From NCBI GenBank assembly GCA_028274465.1, contig CM051456.1:77672753-77736752 (forward strand): a stretch of 64,000 nt of DNA. Reading direction: 5' to 3'. The position numbers were made by a program, and so were the translations under genes. Below, in pieces: positions 10,006 through 21,632 of this stretch. Below the pieces are notes generated by a model. That model saw only the letters and a program-made list of their open reading frames with translations, was not told the origin of the DNA and searched no databases. Within the stretch, counting starts at the first letter, position 1. Each line of letters opens with the position of its first letter. This DNA is from Plantago ovata (lineage: Eukaryota > Streptophyta > Magnoliopsida > Lamiales > Plantaginaceae).

Positions 10006-10370
10006 CAAGGATCGTATGATGGGACCGGCGATTGTTCTTTCGTCTGCAACTCGAGATCTGGAAATAAAAAACCACATGTTCCAGCAACTTCCGAGGTTCT
10101 ATGGCTTGGCTAGGGAAGATGTGATGGGGTACTTGCATGATATCGATGACTTCGTCAACCAACTTCCACGACCCGGAGCTGAAATAACAGCGGATGAGTT
10201 GAGAATGAAGGTTTTTGCTATGGGGCTTGGCGAGAAGGCCAAGGCATGGTCGAGTTCTCTACCGGCAGGTTCGCTTGACACTTGGGCAAAGGTGTTTTCA
10301 GCATTCATGGAGAAATACTTTCCTCACACTTTGACCACCGTGCTTAAGGCGCTAATCACTGGATTCAAAC
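10006..10370 (+). pseudogene. Athila-type gag fragment, host of A0
   Basis: Starts mid-gene at CAAGGATCGTATGATGGG, which aligns with the A6 gag around 59876, and stays in frame through the gag core (SLPAGSLDTW, KYFPHTL). It breaks off after ITGFKQ at about 10370, where Sirevirus-like ORF-X sequence begins. The junction shows no LTR end and a short overlap (CAAGTGTTG), suggesting illegitimate recombination and not insertion. Both ends are therefore truncated. Confidence 0.85.
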
Positions 10371-12840
10371 AAGTGTTGCTTTATATAAGCACGTTGAGCT
10401 AGTAATTCTGACCGATGATGATGAAGAAGAAGAAGATGAGAACATTCCCACTGATCCAAGTGATGATGAAGGGAAAGATTCCAAGGACAAGAAAGACGAT
10501 GATGATGACAATCAAGGTCCAAGTCCTGATGCTGGAGGATTAAAATTGACAGTTGCTGAAAATGCTCAACCCGAAAATCAGCAAGCTGAACAACAACAAC
10601 CTCCGCAAGAATCTCAACCTCCTGCTACTGCTGCTGAAAATCAAGCACCTGTGCAAGGTGCTGATACTGAAGAAGAATATGCCAAAAAAAGGGTTGCCTT
10701 GAAAAATGGCAAAAGTCCAGTTTCTGATGCCAAGGTTACTGAAGAAAACCTTGATGATGATGATGAACAAGATGAAGATTACCAACGCGCTCTCCAGAAC
10801 AGTCTCTTGATCCATGCAAGGCATACGCAGGATCTAGAAATTGGTCAATCTTCAGGAGTAAGATCAAAGGAAGTCCCCTCCCTTTCATTTACTACTGGCG
10901 AAACTCCAGTAATTGAGTCTCATACTCAATTAAAACTAACTACTGGCGAAACTCCAGTAATTGAGTCTCATACTCAATTAAAACTAACTACTGGCGAAAC
11001 TCCAGTCATTGAGTCTCAAACGTTGCCTTCAGCAACTACTCAATTAAAACTAACTATTGGTGAAACTGTAGTTGTTGAGTCTGAAGCGTTGCCATCAACA
11101 ACCACTCAACAAAAAGGAAGTGAAGCTGGTGATTTAGGTTCTAAAGTTGCTGAACTTGATGAATCTGAGGATGACGACTACTTGTCAAAAAATGAGGATG
11201 AACAATCCAAGCGAGACCCCAAAGTTGTTCAGATTCCTCCTCCTGATTACATCAATGATTTAGACGATGGTCTAAGAGCAGAATTGCTATTACAGGATGA
11301 TCAGTTTGCTTCTGAACTAAAAGTTCATTCCTTGACACCACATCTAGTGCCGTTCCCAAGAGTTGAGGAGTTTACTCCTAGAATTTTAGCACTAAAGAAA
11401 GTCCATGATGCCTGCAAAGCTGAAGATGAGGCATTGCTTGCTAAGAGCCCACTTGACTTTGGAAAGATATTGGCTACAGTGCTGAGACGCACTACTACTT
11501 TGACAATAGCTCAGAAAGACATCAGTCTTTATCACAAGAGCTATGAAGAAGATGTAAGTCAAGCGCTCAAGCTCGCAAAGAACGCTCTCGTGAAGGCTCA
11601 GACTTTCATGGATGAGAAGGCCGCAACAGAGAAAACACATGAAGAGAACATGATGAGCATTCAAAGAGTGTTGTCAAAAATGACTTCTGACCAGCAACAA
11701 ATCATCATGAAGTATAACAGTTTAAACACTCTTGCTGAAAACTGCAATGAGTTCTATTCTCTGCACATCACTCCGATGTTGCAATCCATGTCTAAGGGCG
11801 TAAAGAAGAGTACCAGAAAAAGAAACCAAACCCCTCCTGATGTTGATGTGCCACTGCCCATAGAACCGCTTGCTGAAAGAGAGCAAAGTTCTAAAAGGCA
11901 AGCAGAATCTGAGTTGAATTCAACAAGTACCAAAAAGAGAAAAACCGCTGCTGAAACTCAAGATTTTTGCCATACTGAAAGTCATCACAATCTGAATGAA
12001 GATGATGACAATCAAACAATAGCTCAAGCCATAAGAGCTAGACCCTTAACAGCCTTGACTCCGTCTGGCCATTCAAAGCATTTCTCGTCTGACTCTTCAA
12101 CAAGATATCAAGACAATGCTAAGACAAGAAGAAGAAGGCAAAGACAGGAAGAAAAAAGGCTGGCCAGCATTGCTATTGGCTCCGGCATTGAATACAAAAA
12201 TACCAGCAATGCAGAAACCACTCAGAATGTAATCAGAAACATTCATGGTTGCTGAATCTTAAAGCTGGAAGACTTGCTGGTGAATGAGTTCTTTCCTACA
12301 ACCATATTGAATCAAATGTTCAAATGGATTGAACTCAAAGTCGAAAGAAATCAAAGGGAAGAATCCCTCCCAAGAAATATTGCTGGGAGATGGTTGAATC
12401 TTGAGGTCTCAGTAAGAAGAATAGCCATTGGTAAAAATTATAAACAAGAACCAAATCTGATCAAACCACCTGGCATTGCTTACTACTCTGACCCAGTAAT
12501 AAAGAAAACAAAGAAGAGACTTGGATTGATTCCTTATGAGTACTTCTATGTCACTGCTAAGGATCAAGAAGAAGATCTTCTCTGGCTAAGAAAGATTCAT
12601 CCGAAAAGCATTTCAGATACACAGCTTCTCCATGCCAGCAATTGGGGCATGCATTTGTGGGTGACTAATTACATGGAAACGAATGCTGAAAAGCATCATA
12701 CCGTCTACAAAAACGCAAGAATTCTTCAACTACAAGTCCGTAGGCTTCTGGAAAACTACGAAAAGGACTGTGTTGAATTTACTGCACTTGCTGAGAAGAG
12801 TGTAAGAGAGATTTTGAGAAAATCATCTGGAAGAGCTTAA
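10371..12840 (+). pseudogene. ORF-X C-terminal part (Sirevirus-like S1)
   Basis: The downstream two-thirds of the extra ORF that lies 3' of pol in these copia elements; function unknown. The frame is open from the junction at about 10384, without its own start. Seen: a strongly acidic Asp/Glu block (10411-10510), Gln/Pro-rich sequence, a tandem GETPVIES repeat, helical segments, a basic KKRK motif and an RRRRQRQ block. The conserved C-terminal domain includes EEDLLWLRKIHP and NWGMHLWVTNYME. One in-frame TGA at 12253-12255 interrupts it, where S2 has TGG, so S1 is inactivated by a single base at that site. The terminal stop is TAA at 12838-12840. Compared with S2 it carries an additional repeat unit. 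Confidence 0.75.
10885..11100 (+). repeat. 48-bp tandem repeat within ORF-X (S1)
   Basis: A 16-residue unit containing GETPVIES recurs four times. The first two are exact 48-bp copies, the third has a longer spacer, and the fourth is diverged (GETVVVES). S2 has fewer and more diverged units (17600-17740, reverse). This is in-frame copy-number variation. Confidence 0.85.
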
Positions 12841-13105
12841 CTCTCTGTAATAGTTTTTGTTAAAGTTTCTGTTTGCTGATTCTGTTTAAGTTATCTCTGC
12901 TATTTCATGTAAACTTCTGAAAGATAACTATCAGCAATGAAGCTTTTGACTCTTATTGGTTTTTGATTATGCAGTTTACTTATGCTTACTGTTTAGTTAT
13001 TCAAGTATGCTTGCATTAATCAACTGATTTATTCAACATCAGAAACCTCTAAAAGGGTAACAATTAATTTAGCCATGGATTGCTACAATCAAAAAGGGGG
13101 AAATT
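12841..13105 (+). other. 3' untranslated region and polypurine tract of S1
   Basis: A/T-rich non-coding sequence with several TTGCTGA words. It ends in the polypurine tract AAAAAGGGGGAAATT (13091-13105), directly next to the LTR start TGTTAGG. The same tract stands beside the S2 3' LTR in reverse (15524-15540). Confidence 0.8.
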
Positions 13106-13880
13106 TGTTAGGAAACTTGTAATTTTGATGAACAATTAACCATGCTAAATTAAGAAAAGTCCAGTAACTAGTACTCTTAAGGTCCATAAGAATTTAGAAT
13201 TTTAAGGACATTGTAAAAGAGGAACGTTTGCTGAAGACTTAGATTAGGTGCTAGATAGGTTGGTTTTTACCGCTTACGATGTATTTTATTTTCTGAAAAG
13301 AAATAAACTTATTGAATCTTTAGCTTATGAAGTATCTTATTTTCTGAAAAGAAAATAACCTATTGAAGCATTTGCTGACGATGTACTTTGTTTTTACAAA
13401 CAAACTATTGAAGCATTTAGAAACCGCTAAGAATCTTGAAGATTATCGAAGATCTGAAGACTTGAAGATTTCAAAGATCTGAAGACAAGAAGATTTCTGA
13501 ATACTGGTATCTACAAAGGCACGTGTTGCTCAGAAAGTAGAAACTTCAGCAACAACATTGCATAAGTGAAAATCTGAAAGACAGAGTAGGTTGTGCTTGC
13601 TGAAACTGAGACTGACCACTTGCTGATGGAACATATGTGACCTCTTGCTGAAAGTACTTACTTTTGCGCTCCAATGTTACTGTTTGAATTCTATTCAAAT
13701 AAGCTTTAAATGCAAAGCATGCACGCGAAGGACATGAAGACTAGAAGACAAACAAGGACGCTGCTGAAAGTAAAAAAGCAAGATAGTGACATCTTAAGGA
13801 TCAAAAGCCTTGGAATTTAAAATTCAAACGGCTCCTTATTTTCACTATAAATAGAGGTCATCCGGCGAAGAGTTGAAGTG
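13106..13880 (+). repeat. 3' LTR of S1, first part (split by S2)
   Basis: Begins TGTTAGGAAACTTG and follows the S2 LTR read in reverse, up to AGTTGAAGTG at 13880 just downstream of the TATA box (CTATAAATAG, about 13844). There the S2 element begins. The LTR resumes at 34004. The last five bases, AAGTG, are repeated at 34004-34008. Confidence 0.92.
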
Positions 13881-15523
13881 TGTTGGTCCCTTTAAACAAC
13901 AAGAAAAGACTAGAGGGTGGGGGGTGAATAGTGTTTTCAAACTTTCGTCGTTTAAAACTTTCTCAGCAAGTACTTATTACTTTTCAGTAATGAGTTTGCT
14001 GATACTTAAATTTCTCAGCAAGCGTAAGTTACTTTACAGTAGCTTGGTTTGCTGATACTTAAAATCAGAGAGCGGAAGTCTTTGATACAATAAGTGCTCT
14101 TTCAGCAAGTAAAGGGTTTCAGCAAGTGAAGTGAGTGACTGTGTACAAACAGATATAATTTGCTGAAAGCTAAATGCAGTAAGTAAATCACACAAACACT
14201 TTTATAGTGGTATCTGAGAGTGGCGTAATCTCTCAACTAATCCACTTCGTCCTTTCTAGGACGGAATCCACTAAGATATGATTGAGGTTCCTTACAATCT
14301 CCTATCTAAAGTGATTCAACAGAAACCAAAGCACACTTGCTTTGTCTCCAACCTAAACTAGAGAACTCAACCTTGTTCTCCACCAAACTTGGTACTTTTA
14401 ATCAGCAAAACTATGCTCGATTAAGTTCCCCCTAAATATCACGCCTGAAAGGGTGTATTTACAGTTAGAGAGTTTTGGGGTGAGATGACTTAATTATAAC
14501 TTATTCAGTTACAACAAGTAATCTAAGAAACACAACTTGGAATACTTTGCAGTAAACAAGTTTGATTGTTTCTGGTGTCAAGACTTGTTCTTGTTTGAAA
14601 GAAAGAACACTTAACTAATTTCTTAGCCGAGTTTGTTCTACTTCTTCACAAGTAGCGTTTTCAAGCTTTAAGTCTTGGAAAGGATCAATGGCAGTAAGAG
14701 TGTTTGAAGGTTTGTGAGTTTTTAAGCACAAGTGAGAGTTTGATCACGTTGTTGACACACTTCAACTCTTTGCCGGATGACCTCTATTTATAGTGCAAGT
14801 AAGGAGCCGTTTGAATTTCAAATCCTAAGGCTTTTGATCCTTAACATGTCACTATCTTGCTTTTGTACTTTCAGCAGCGACTTTGTTTGTCTTCTAGTCT
14901 TCATGTACTTCGCGTGCATGCTTTGCATTAAATGCACATTTGAATAGAATTCAAACAGTAACATTGGAGCGCAAATTCACGTACATTCAGCAAGAGGTCA
15001 CATATGTTTATCAGCAAGTGGTTAGTCTCAGTTTCAGCAAGCACAACCTACTCTGTCTTTCAGATTTTCACTTATGCAATGCTGTTGCTGAATTTTCCAC
15101 TTTCTGAGCAACACGTGCCTTACCAGTCTTCAACAATCTTCAAGTCTTCAAGTCTACGATTTCTTCAAGTCTTCAGATATTCAAAAGTCTTCAAGATTCT
15201 GAGCGGTGTCTTATTTGCTTCAATAATTTGTTTGTAATAAACAAAATATATCTTCAGCAAATGCTTCAATAGGTTATTTTCTTTTTCAGAAAATAAGATA
15301 CATTAAAGCTAAGCATCAATAAGATATTTTCTTTTCAGAAAATAAAATACATCATACGCAAAAGAAATAACTTATCTAACACCTAACTAAGTCATCAGCA
15401 AACGTTCCTCTTTTACAATGTCCGTAAAATTCTAAATTCCTATGGACCTTAAGAGTACTAGTTACTGGACTTTCCTTAATTTAGCATGGTTAATTGCTCA
15501 TCAAAATTACAAGTTTCCTAACA
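13881..15523 (-). repeat. 3' LTR of S2
   Basis: 1,643 bp, the same length as the 5' LTR at 32361-34003. The two show only scattered single-base differences, so insertion was fairly recent. I count 14 copies of TTGCTGA/TCAGCAA in this LTR. A TATA box (CTATAAATAG on the minus strand) lies at 14784-14793. Confidence 0.93.
14784..14793 (-). promoter_or_regulatory. LTR TATA box (S2 3' LTR)
   Basis: CTATAAATAG on the minus strand, in the same place as 33265-33274 in the 5' LTR. The expected transcription start lies about 30 bases further along the minus strand. Confidence 0.7.
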
Positions 15524-15540
15524 AATTTCCCCCTTTTTGA
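15524..15540 (-). promoter_or_regulatory. Polypurine tract of S2
   Basis: Minus strand AAAAAGGGGGAAATT directly next to the 3' LTR start TGTTAGG. Primes plus-strand synthesis. The region between it and the ORF-X stop (15541-15813) is A/T-rich and non-coding. Confidence 0.8.
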
Positions 15541-18500
15541 TGTTAGCAATCCATGGCTAAATTAATTGATTAATGCAAGCATGATTAATTGTTACCCTTT
15601 TAGAGGTTTCTGATGTTGAATAAATTAGTTGATTAATGCAAGCATGATTGAATATTTAAACAGTAAGCATAAGTAAATTGCATAATCAAAAACCAATAAG
15701 AGTCAAAATATTTCATTGCTGATAGTTATCATTCAGAAGATTACAAGAAAAAGCATAGATAACATAAACAGAATCAGCAAACAAAAACTTTAACAAAAAC
15801 TTTTGCAGGGAACTTAAGCTCTTTCAGAGGATTTTCTCAAAATCTCTCTTACACTCTTCTCAGCAAGTGCAGTGAATTCAACACAGTCCTTTTCGTAGTT
15901 TTCCAGAAGCCTACGGACTTGTAGTTGAAGAATTCTTGCGTTTTTGCAGGCAGTATGATGATGCTTTTCAACATTCATTTCCATGTAATTAATTACCCAC
16001 AAATGCATGCCCCAATTGCTGGCATGGAGAAGCTGTGTATCTGAAATGCTTTTCGGATGAATCTTTCTTAACCAGAGAAGATCTTCTTCTTGATCCTTAG
16101 CAGTGAGATAGAAGTACTCATAAGGAATCAGTCCAAGTTTCTTCTTAGGTTTCTTTGATATCGGGTCAGCATAGTAAGCAATGCCAGGTGGTTTGATCAG
16201 ATTTGGTTCTTACTTGTATGTCTTACCAATGGCAACTCTTCTTACATAGACCTCTAGATTCAACCATTTCCCAGCAACATTTCTTGGGAGGGATTCTTCC
16301 CTTTGATTTCTTTGGACCTTGAGTTCAATCCATTTGAACATTTGATGCAATATGGCTGTAGGAAAGAACTCATTTACCAGCAAGTCTTTCAGCTTTAAAA
16401 TCCAGCAACCATGAATGTTTCTGATTACATTCTGAGTGGTTTCCTCATTGCTGGTCTTTGTATATTCGATGCCGGAGCCAATAGCAATGCTGGCCAGCCT
16501 TTCTCTTCCTGGCTTTGCCTTCTTCTTCTTGTTTTAGCATTGTCTTGATCTCTTGCTGAAGAGTCAGATGAGAAATGCTTTGAGTGGCCAGACGGAGTTA
16601 TGGCTGTTAAGGGTCTAGCTCTTATGGCTTGAGCTATTGTTTGATTGTCATCATCTTCTTCATCATCTTCATTCAGATTGTGATGACTTTCAGTATGACA
16701 GAAATCTTGAGTTTCAGCAGCGGTTTTTCTCTTTTTGGTACTTGTTGAATTTAACTCAGATTCTGCTTGTCTTTTAGAACTTTGCTCTTTTTCAGCAAGA
16801 GGTTCTATTGGAAGTGGCACATCAACAGCAGGAGCAGGAGGGGATTGGTTTCTCTTTCTAGTATTCTTCTTTTCCCCCTTAGACATGGATTGCAACATCG
16901 GAGTGATGTGCAGAGAATAAAACTCATTGCAATTTTCAGCAAGAGTGTTGAGACTGTTATACTTCATGATGATTGCTTGTTGGTCAGAGTTCATTATTGA
17001 CAACTCTTTTTGAATATTCATCATGTTCTCTTCATGTCTTTTCTCTGTTGCGGCCTTCTCATCCATAATATTCTGAGCCTTGACAAGAGCATTCTTTGCA
17101 AGCTTGAGCGCCTGACTTACATCTTCTTCATAGCTCTTGTGATAAAGATTGATGTCTCTCTGAGCTATTGTCAAAGTTGTAGTGCGTCTCAGCACTGTAG
17201 TCAATATTTTTCCAATGTCAAGTGGGCTCTCAGCAAGCAATGCCTCATCTTCAGCTTTGCAGGCATCATGGACTTGCTTTAGTGCTAGAATTCTGGGAGT
17301 AAACTCCTCAACTCTTGGGAACGGAACTAAATGAGGTGTTAAGGAGTGAGCCTTAATTTTAGTAGCAAACTGATCATCTTGCAAAACCAGTTCTGCTCTT
17401 AGACCATCGTCTAAATCATTGATGTAATCAGGAGGAGGAATCTGAACAACTTTTGGGTCTCGCTTGGATTGTTCATCCTCATTTTCTGACAAGTCGTCAT
17501 CATCCTCAGATTCATCAAGTTGAGCAACTTTAGAACCTTTATCAGTAGCTTCACTTCCTTTTTGTTGCGTGGTTGCTGATGGCAACGCTTCAGACTCAAC
17601 GACTGGAGTTTCACCAGTAGGTAGTTGTTTCAATTGAGTTTGTGGCTCAATTACTGGAGTTTCGCCAGTAGTTAGTTTTAATTGAGTAGTTGCTGAAGGC
17701 AACGTTTGAGACTCAATAACTGGAGTTTCGCCAGTAGCAAGTGGAAGGGATGGAACTTCCTTTGATTTTGGTCTTGAAGATTCACCAATTTCCAGATCCT
17801 GCGTATGCCTTGCATGGATCACGAGACTGTTTTGTAGAGCTCGTTGGTAATCTTCATCTTCTTCATACTCATCTTCATGGTTTTCTTCAGTAACCTTGGC
17901 ATCAGAAACTGGACTTTTGCCATTTTTCAAGGCAGCCCTTTTTCTGGCGTATTCTTCTTCAGTATCAGCACCTTGCACAGGTGCTTGATTTTCAGTAGCA
18001 GCAGTAGGAGGAGGTTGAGATTCTTGCTGAGATTGTTGTTGTTCAGCTTGCTGATTGTCATATTGAGTGTTTTCAGCAACTGTTAACTTCAATCCACCAG
18101 CACCAGGACTTGGACCTTGATTGTCATCATTGTCATCTTTCTTGTCCTTAGAATCTTTCCCTTCATCATCACTGGGATCAGTGGGAATGTTCTCATCTTC
18201 TTCTTCTTTTTCATCATCTGTCAGAATGACTAGCTCAACGTGCTTATACAAATCAACACTTGTCACTTCCTCTTCCTCAGTTAATTTGTGGGGATCAGCC
18301 ACCACAGGAACAAAAAGACCTTTGAGCATCACAGCTTGTTCAGCTGGAGAGGCACTCTTAAATTTGGCCTTCATATTCTCTCTGAGTTGAGCAATCAGAT
18401 TTGAGCTCATTTGCTGAGAATATGTCATTTCTTCAGGAAGGATGGAGTGGACAAATGTTTCGAGCTTTAACAGTGAAGATCTCTTTTTCCCATTTGAGAG

Positions 18501-18665
18501 ATGAAGGTGAAGATCTGAGAAGTCCATTCTCCTGTACCTTTTCCAGTTGCTGACGGAATTAGCAACTCTTGACAAAGTTGTCCTCTTGAAGTTCAAGTAA
18601 AGTTCTTCAGAACTTACTTGCTGATCTTCAGTGATGAGTACCACTTCAGTGGTCTCCTTTTGAGT

Positions 18666-18740
18666 CTGAAAAAGAATTTTATTTAGATCAGGATTGGTTT
18701 GGAGAATTGTTTTAGAGTTTAAATCTGAAACATGATTTAC
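18666..18740 (-). other. In-frame intron-like segment 3 of ORF-X
   Basis: 75 nt, from CAGCAG|GTAAATCATG to CTTTTTCAG|AC, 78 nt after segment 2. The three segments repeat at about 150-nt spacing, as if an exon-plus-intron unit had been tandemly duplicated. Confidence 0.5.
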
Positions 18741-18818
18741 CTGCTGAGAGTCAGCAAGCTCATGTAGTACAATTTCCATTCCATGAGGAGCTTGAGTAGC
18801 ATCCTCCATTTGTTCATC

Positions 18819-18890
18819 CTGAAATAAATTATAATTAGACACAAGTACTAAGCTGTCAAACTTAGTTTTTATACCAAAATTATTAACTAC
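18819..18890 (-). other. In-frame intron-like segment 2 of ORF-X
   Basis: 72 nt, from CAGCAG|GTAGTTAATAA to TTATTTCAG|GA. It starts with the same GTAGTTAAT as segment 1. It lies 69 nt downstream of segment 1 in the transcript. Symmetrical: exon and intron lengths are all multiples of three. Confidence 0.5.
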
Positions 18891-18959
18891 CTGCTGGGCA
18901 GGGAGTGTTGGTTCTGGTGCAGAGGCTTCAGCAACCATCTGACTTGCATCTTGAGAAGT

Positions 18960-19034
18960 CTGTAGAGAAAGAATAATTTTAGCAAAAGAACAATTTTCAG
19001 AATTTGAAGTTTTACTGATGGTTGAATTAACTAC
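18960..19034 (-). other. In-frame intron-like segment 1 of ORF-X
   Basis: 75 nt, from CAGCAG|GTAGTTAATTC to TTTCTCTACAG|AC on the minus strand. A/T-rich and T-rich toward the acceptor; a multiple of three with no stop, so the reading frame survives with or without splicing. Confidence 0.5.
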
Positions 19035-21234
19035 CTGCTGAGGAAGGACAGGTTGTGGCTCAGTCCTTTCAGCATTAACAGTTTCTTCAGGTTCTGGGAC
19101 TGTTTCTTCAGCAGACTTCTGATTTTTCTCTAACTGAGAAAGCTGTGCGGTTTCAGCAATCTCCCTTGTCTCTGAAATGACAAGTTGAGCAGAAGCATCT
19201 TGACCTTTAAGCTCACTGCTTGTCATGAAGAGATCAATTGATTTGTTGGATGATTCTTCAATCTCCAACTCCATTTGTTTGCTTAAATCTTCCAGTACAA
19301 GCTGGACTTTGTCAATTGATGTCTTGGGTCAACTTGGGCCAGTATTCTCAACATCAAGAGATGCGTCTTTGAATAATGCTTCTTGAGTTTCAGCAACTTC
19401 AGGAACTGGAACCATTGCTATTTCAGCAACTGGTTCTTCAGCAAGCGGGGTTTCAGCAACTTGATGAGTTGCTTGTTCAGCAACCATCTTTTCAGCAGCA
19501 TCATCAAGTGCCGCTCTTTGCAGATCAGTAGCAATATCACTTGCTGGTTCCATAGTTGGACCATCTAAATTATCTAAAATGTAGATATCTGGGACTTGGG
19601 CAGGAATTTCATTTCCACTGCCTTGTGGTCTATTCTCAGTAGAGTTATCAACGTTGAGTTGATTGTTGAAGGCTTCCGCAAACACTTCAACATTGCTGAT
19701 ATATGTTTCAGTAATTACTTCAGCAACATCTACTGGCAAATGCATTTCAGCATTTGTCTGGGAATTGACTGAGGAGTCTTGGACATCAGGGACTGACTGA
19801 GAAGCTAGTGTCTTCTTTCTTTTGTTACTTGTCCGTTTCCTCTTAGGTACGGGGTTTGCTGATGACGCTGCAGTCTGAGTGTCATCATTAGCTTTCCTCT
19901 TTTTCTTTTTAGATTTCTCCAGTTTCCCGAGTCATCTATCGTTGCCTTTTCAGCAACAGCTGTTGTACATGTACCTTGTTGATTTTCTACAGCAGTTTCA
20001 TTTGTGTTACCACCATCCACAGCAGTTTCATCTCTAAGTTGCTGAGTGGTAACATCTGCAGCTGTTGTATACCTTTCTTGCTTGCTTGTGCTGACAACAT
20101 TTGCAGTTGTTGTCTTCTTAGTTTTCTTTCCAGCAATCTTAGGTACATTCTGATTGTAGAAAGATCTTCCCACATTGCACACAGATTTCTTGATTGGCAA
20201 TGGGTTTCTTAGCTGAATCCTGAAATGTTCAAGGATATAGCATATCTTGATTCCATACATAACTAGAAAGGAAGGTGAGACCTTGTTGTCTTCTACCTTT
20301 ACCTTAAACTTAGTGACACAATCAACAAGCCTGTTGAAAATGTACTTAGCCCAGTTAAGTTCCGATTTATTTTCATAGATATGCATCAGCAATGGCCATC
20401 TTCTCAGGCCTACTTGGTCAATTCCTCCAACTTGGGAGTCAAGAACTTTTATCAGTAGCAGAGCTACTAGACCAAGTGAATGGCAGAGATGCTTTCTCTT
20501 AACGTGCTTTGTCCAAGTCACGGGAGCTATCTCGCCTTTCTTCATTTTTGCATTTCTGACGTCACTGTAGAAAGCTTCAATTTCTTCGTCAGAAGCAGTG
20601 ACGTCATCTTCAGTTCCAGTGGTTGGAATCTGAAAAATCTCCGCTAAATCAATCCATTTCAGGACGATTTGCGTGTTCTGAACATAAGTAAGGATCACTT
20701 TTTCAGTGACTCCATTACTGTCTGTAAGGGACTGGATTTCTGCATTGTTGTAGAATTCCATTGTGTCAATCATGCTCACTTGCTTAGTGCGAGCAGAGAT
20801 AAAGTTCATGAGGCCTTGCTGCTTGATGAACTCAAGCGCCTCTTCATTTTGGTCATCAAGCTCTTGTTCATAAAAGTACCTAATGTACTTTTCTTTTGCA
20901 AACCCTCCCCATTGCATCAACATCTCACACTTTGCAGTGTCAAGATATGACGGAGGCATAGGTTTTACAATGATTCGGTCGTTTTTCAACACAACTTTCG
21001 TTGTGTCTGGGGCCAGAGTAGTCACCGGAGCAGTGCGTGTTTCAGCACTATCAACCTTTGACGATTTTGAGGACTTAGATAACTGTCTCTTGGGAGCCAT
21101 TTCTTATATAGAGCAAGAAAGATTGTACGAAAAGAGATAGTTTGCTTTTTGACCGGAGATACAGTAGATTCAGGCTAGAATTTGCAGAGAAAGGAAATGT
21201 GAGTTAAAGAATTTTGTCATTTCTCTAACTCCTT

Positions 21235-21245
21235 CTTTATATAGT
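21235..21245 (-). promoter_or_regulatory. Candidate internal TATA box upstream of ORF-X
   Basis: ACTATATAAAG on the minus strand, about 135 nt 5' of the ORF-X ATG, with a leader rich in TTCTTTAACTC. The diverged S3 copy keeps ACTATATAAAC at 35313-35323, at a similar distance from its ATG. It may drive a separate ORF-X mRNA; this is inferred. Confidence 0.5.
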
Positions 21246-21632
21246 GTCTCTGGTGTGTGAGAAGTCAATCGATTTGAGCTCTCAGCAAGGGTAAAACCGA
21301 GAAACACTGGCGTTAGTGGAGCCTTTGCATTAAATGCGTAGTGGCCCACTAACTTGAAACCGTCAGAGCACTCTCTCTCTTTGTTTTGTTAGCCGTTAGA
21401 TTAGTAACTCCTTTTAATCAATGGCCACGATTGAATTTCATGTCATGATTATTACGAGTTTATCTATGCCAGCTTAACGTCACAAATTGATTTTACCGAG
21501 TAATACGGGATAGATTGCTTGCTGAAATAGACAAGAATTTTTTCAGCGAGTTTGAATTAACAATCTAGATACTTGCTGAAAGTTCCCCCTTACTTAGATA
21601 TCTCATATTTTCTCTAAGTTTAAAAGACATTT

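Larger units (their letters stand above)
15814..21100 (-). pseudogene. ORF-X: large extra 3' ORF of S2 (env-position, function unknown)
   Basis: Occupies the position of the env-like ORF in Sireviruses, about 1,760 codons. I recognise no characterised domain. The start ATG at 21100 opens MAPKRQLSKSSK, which is Ser/Lys-rich. A globular N-terminal region follows (MQWGGFAKEKYIRYFYE, RRWPLLMHIYENKSELNWAK). Next comes a Lys/Arg-rich segment near 19830-19920, compatible with a nuclear localisation signal, then long Glu/Ala/Val-rich and Asp/Glu-rich low-complexity parts. The GETPV repeats, a KKRK motif and the C-terminal domain with EEDLLWLRKIHP complete it. Lesions seen: a one-base frame change near 19920, TGA at 19329-19331, a frame break near the RRRRQ block (about 16500), and TAA near 16212 where S1 has a sense codon. 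No clear transmembrane segment supports an envelope function. Confidence 0.7.

Noticed and set aside
12960..13880. Host gene or promoter in the stretch after S1 ORF-X
   Set aside because: Fully explained as 3' untranslated region, PPT and LTR by comparison with S2.
16735..18390. Plus-strand ORFs opposite ORF-X
   Set aside because: Shadows of the minus-strand gene, Ser/Phe-rich complements of acidic and Gln-rich codons.
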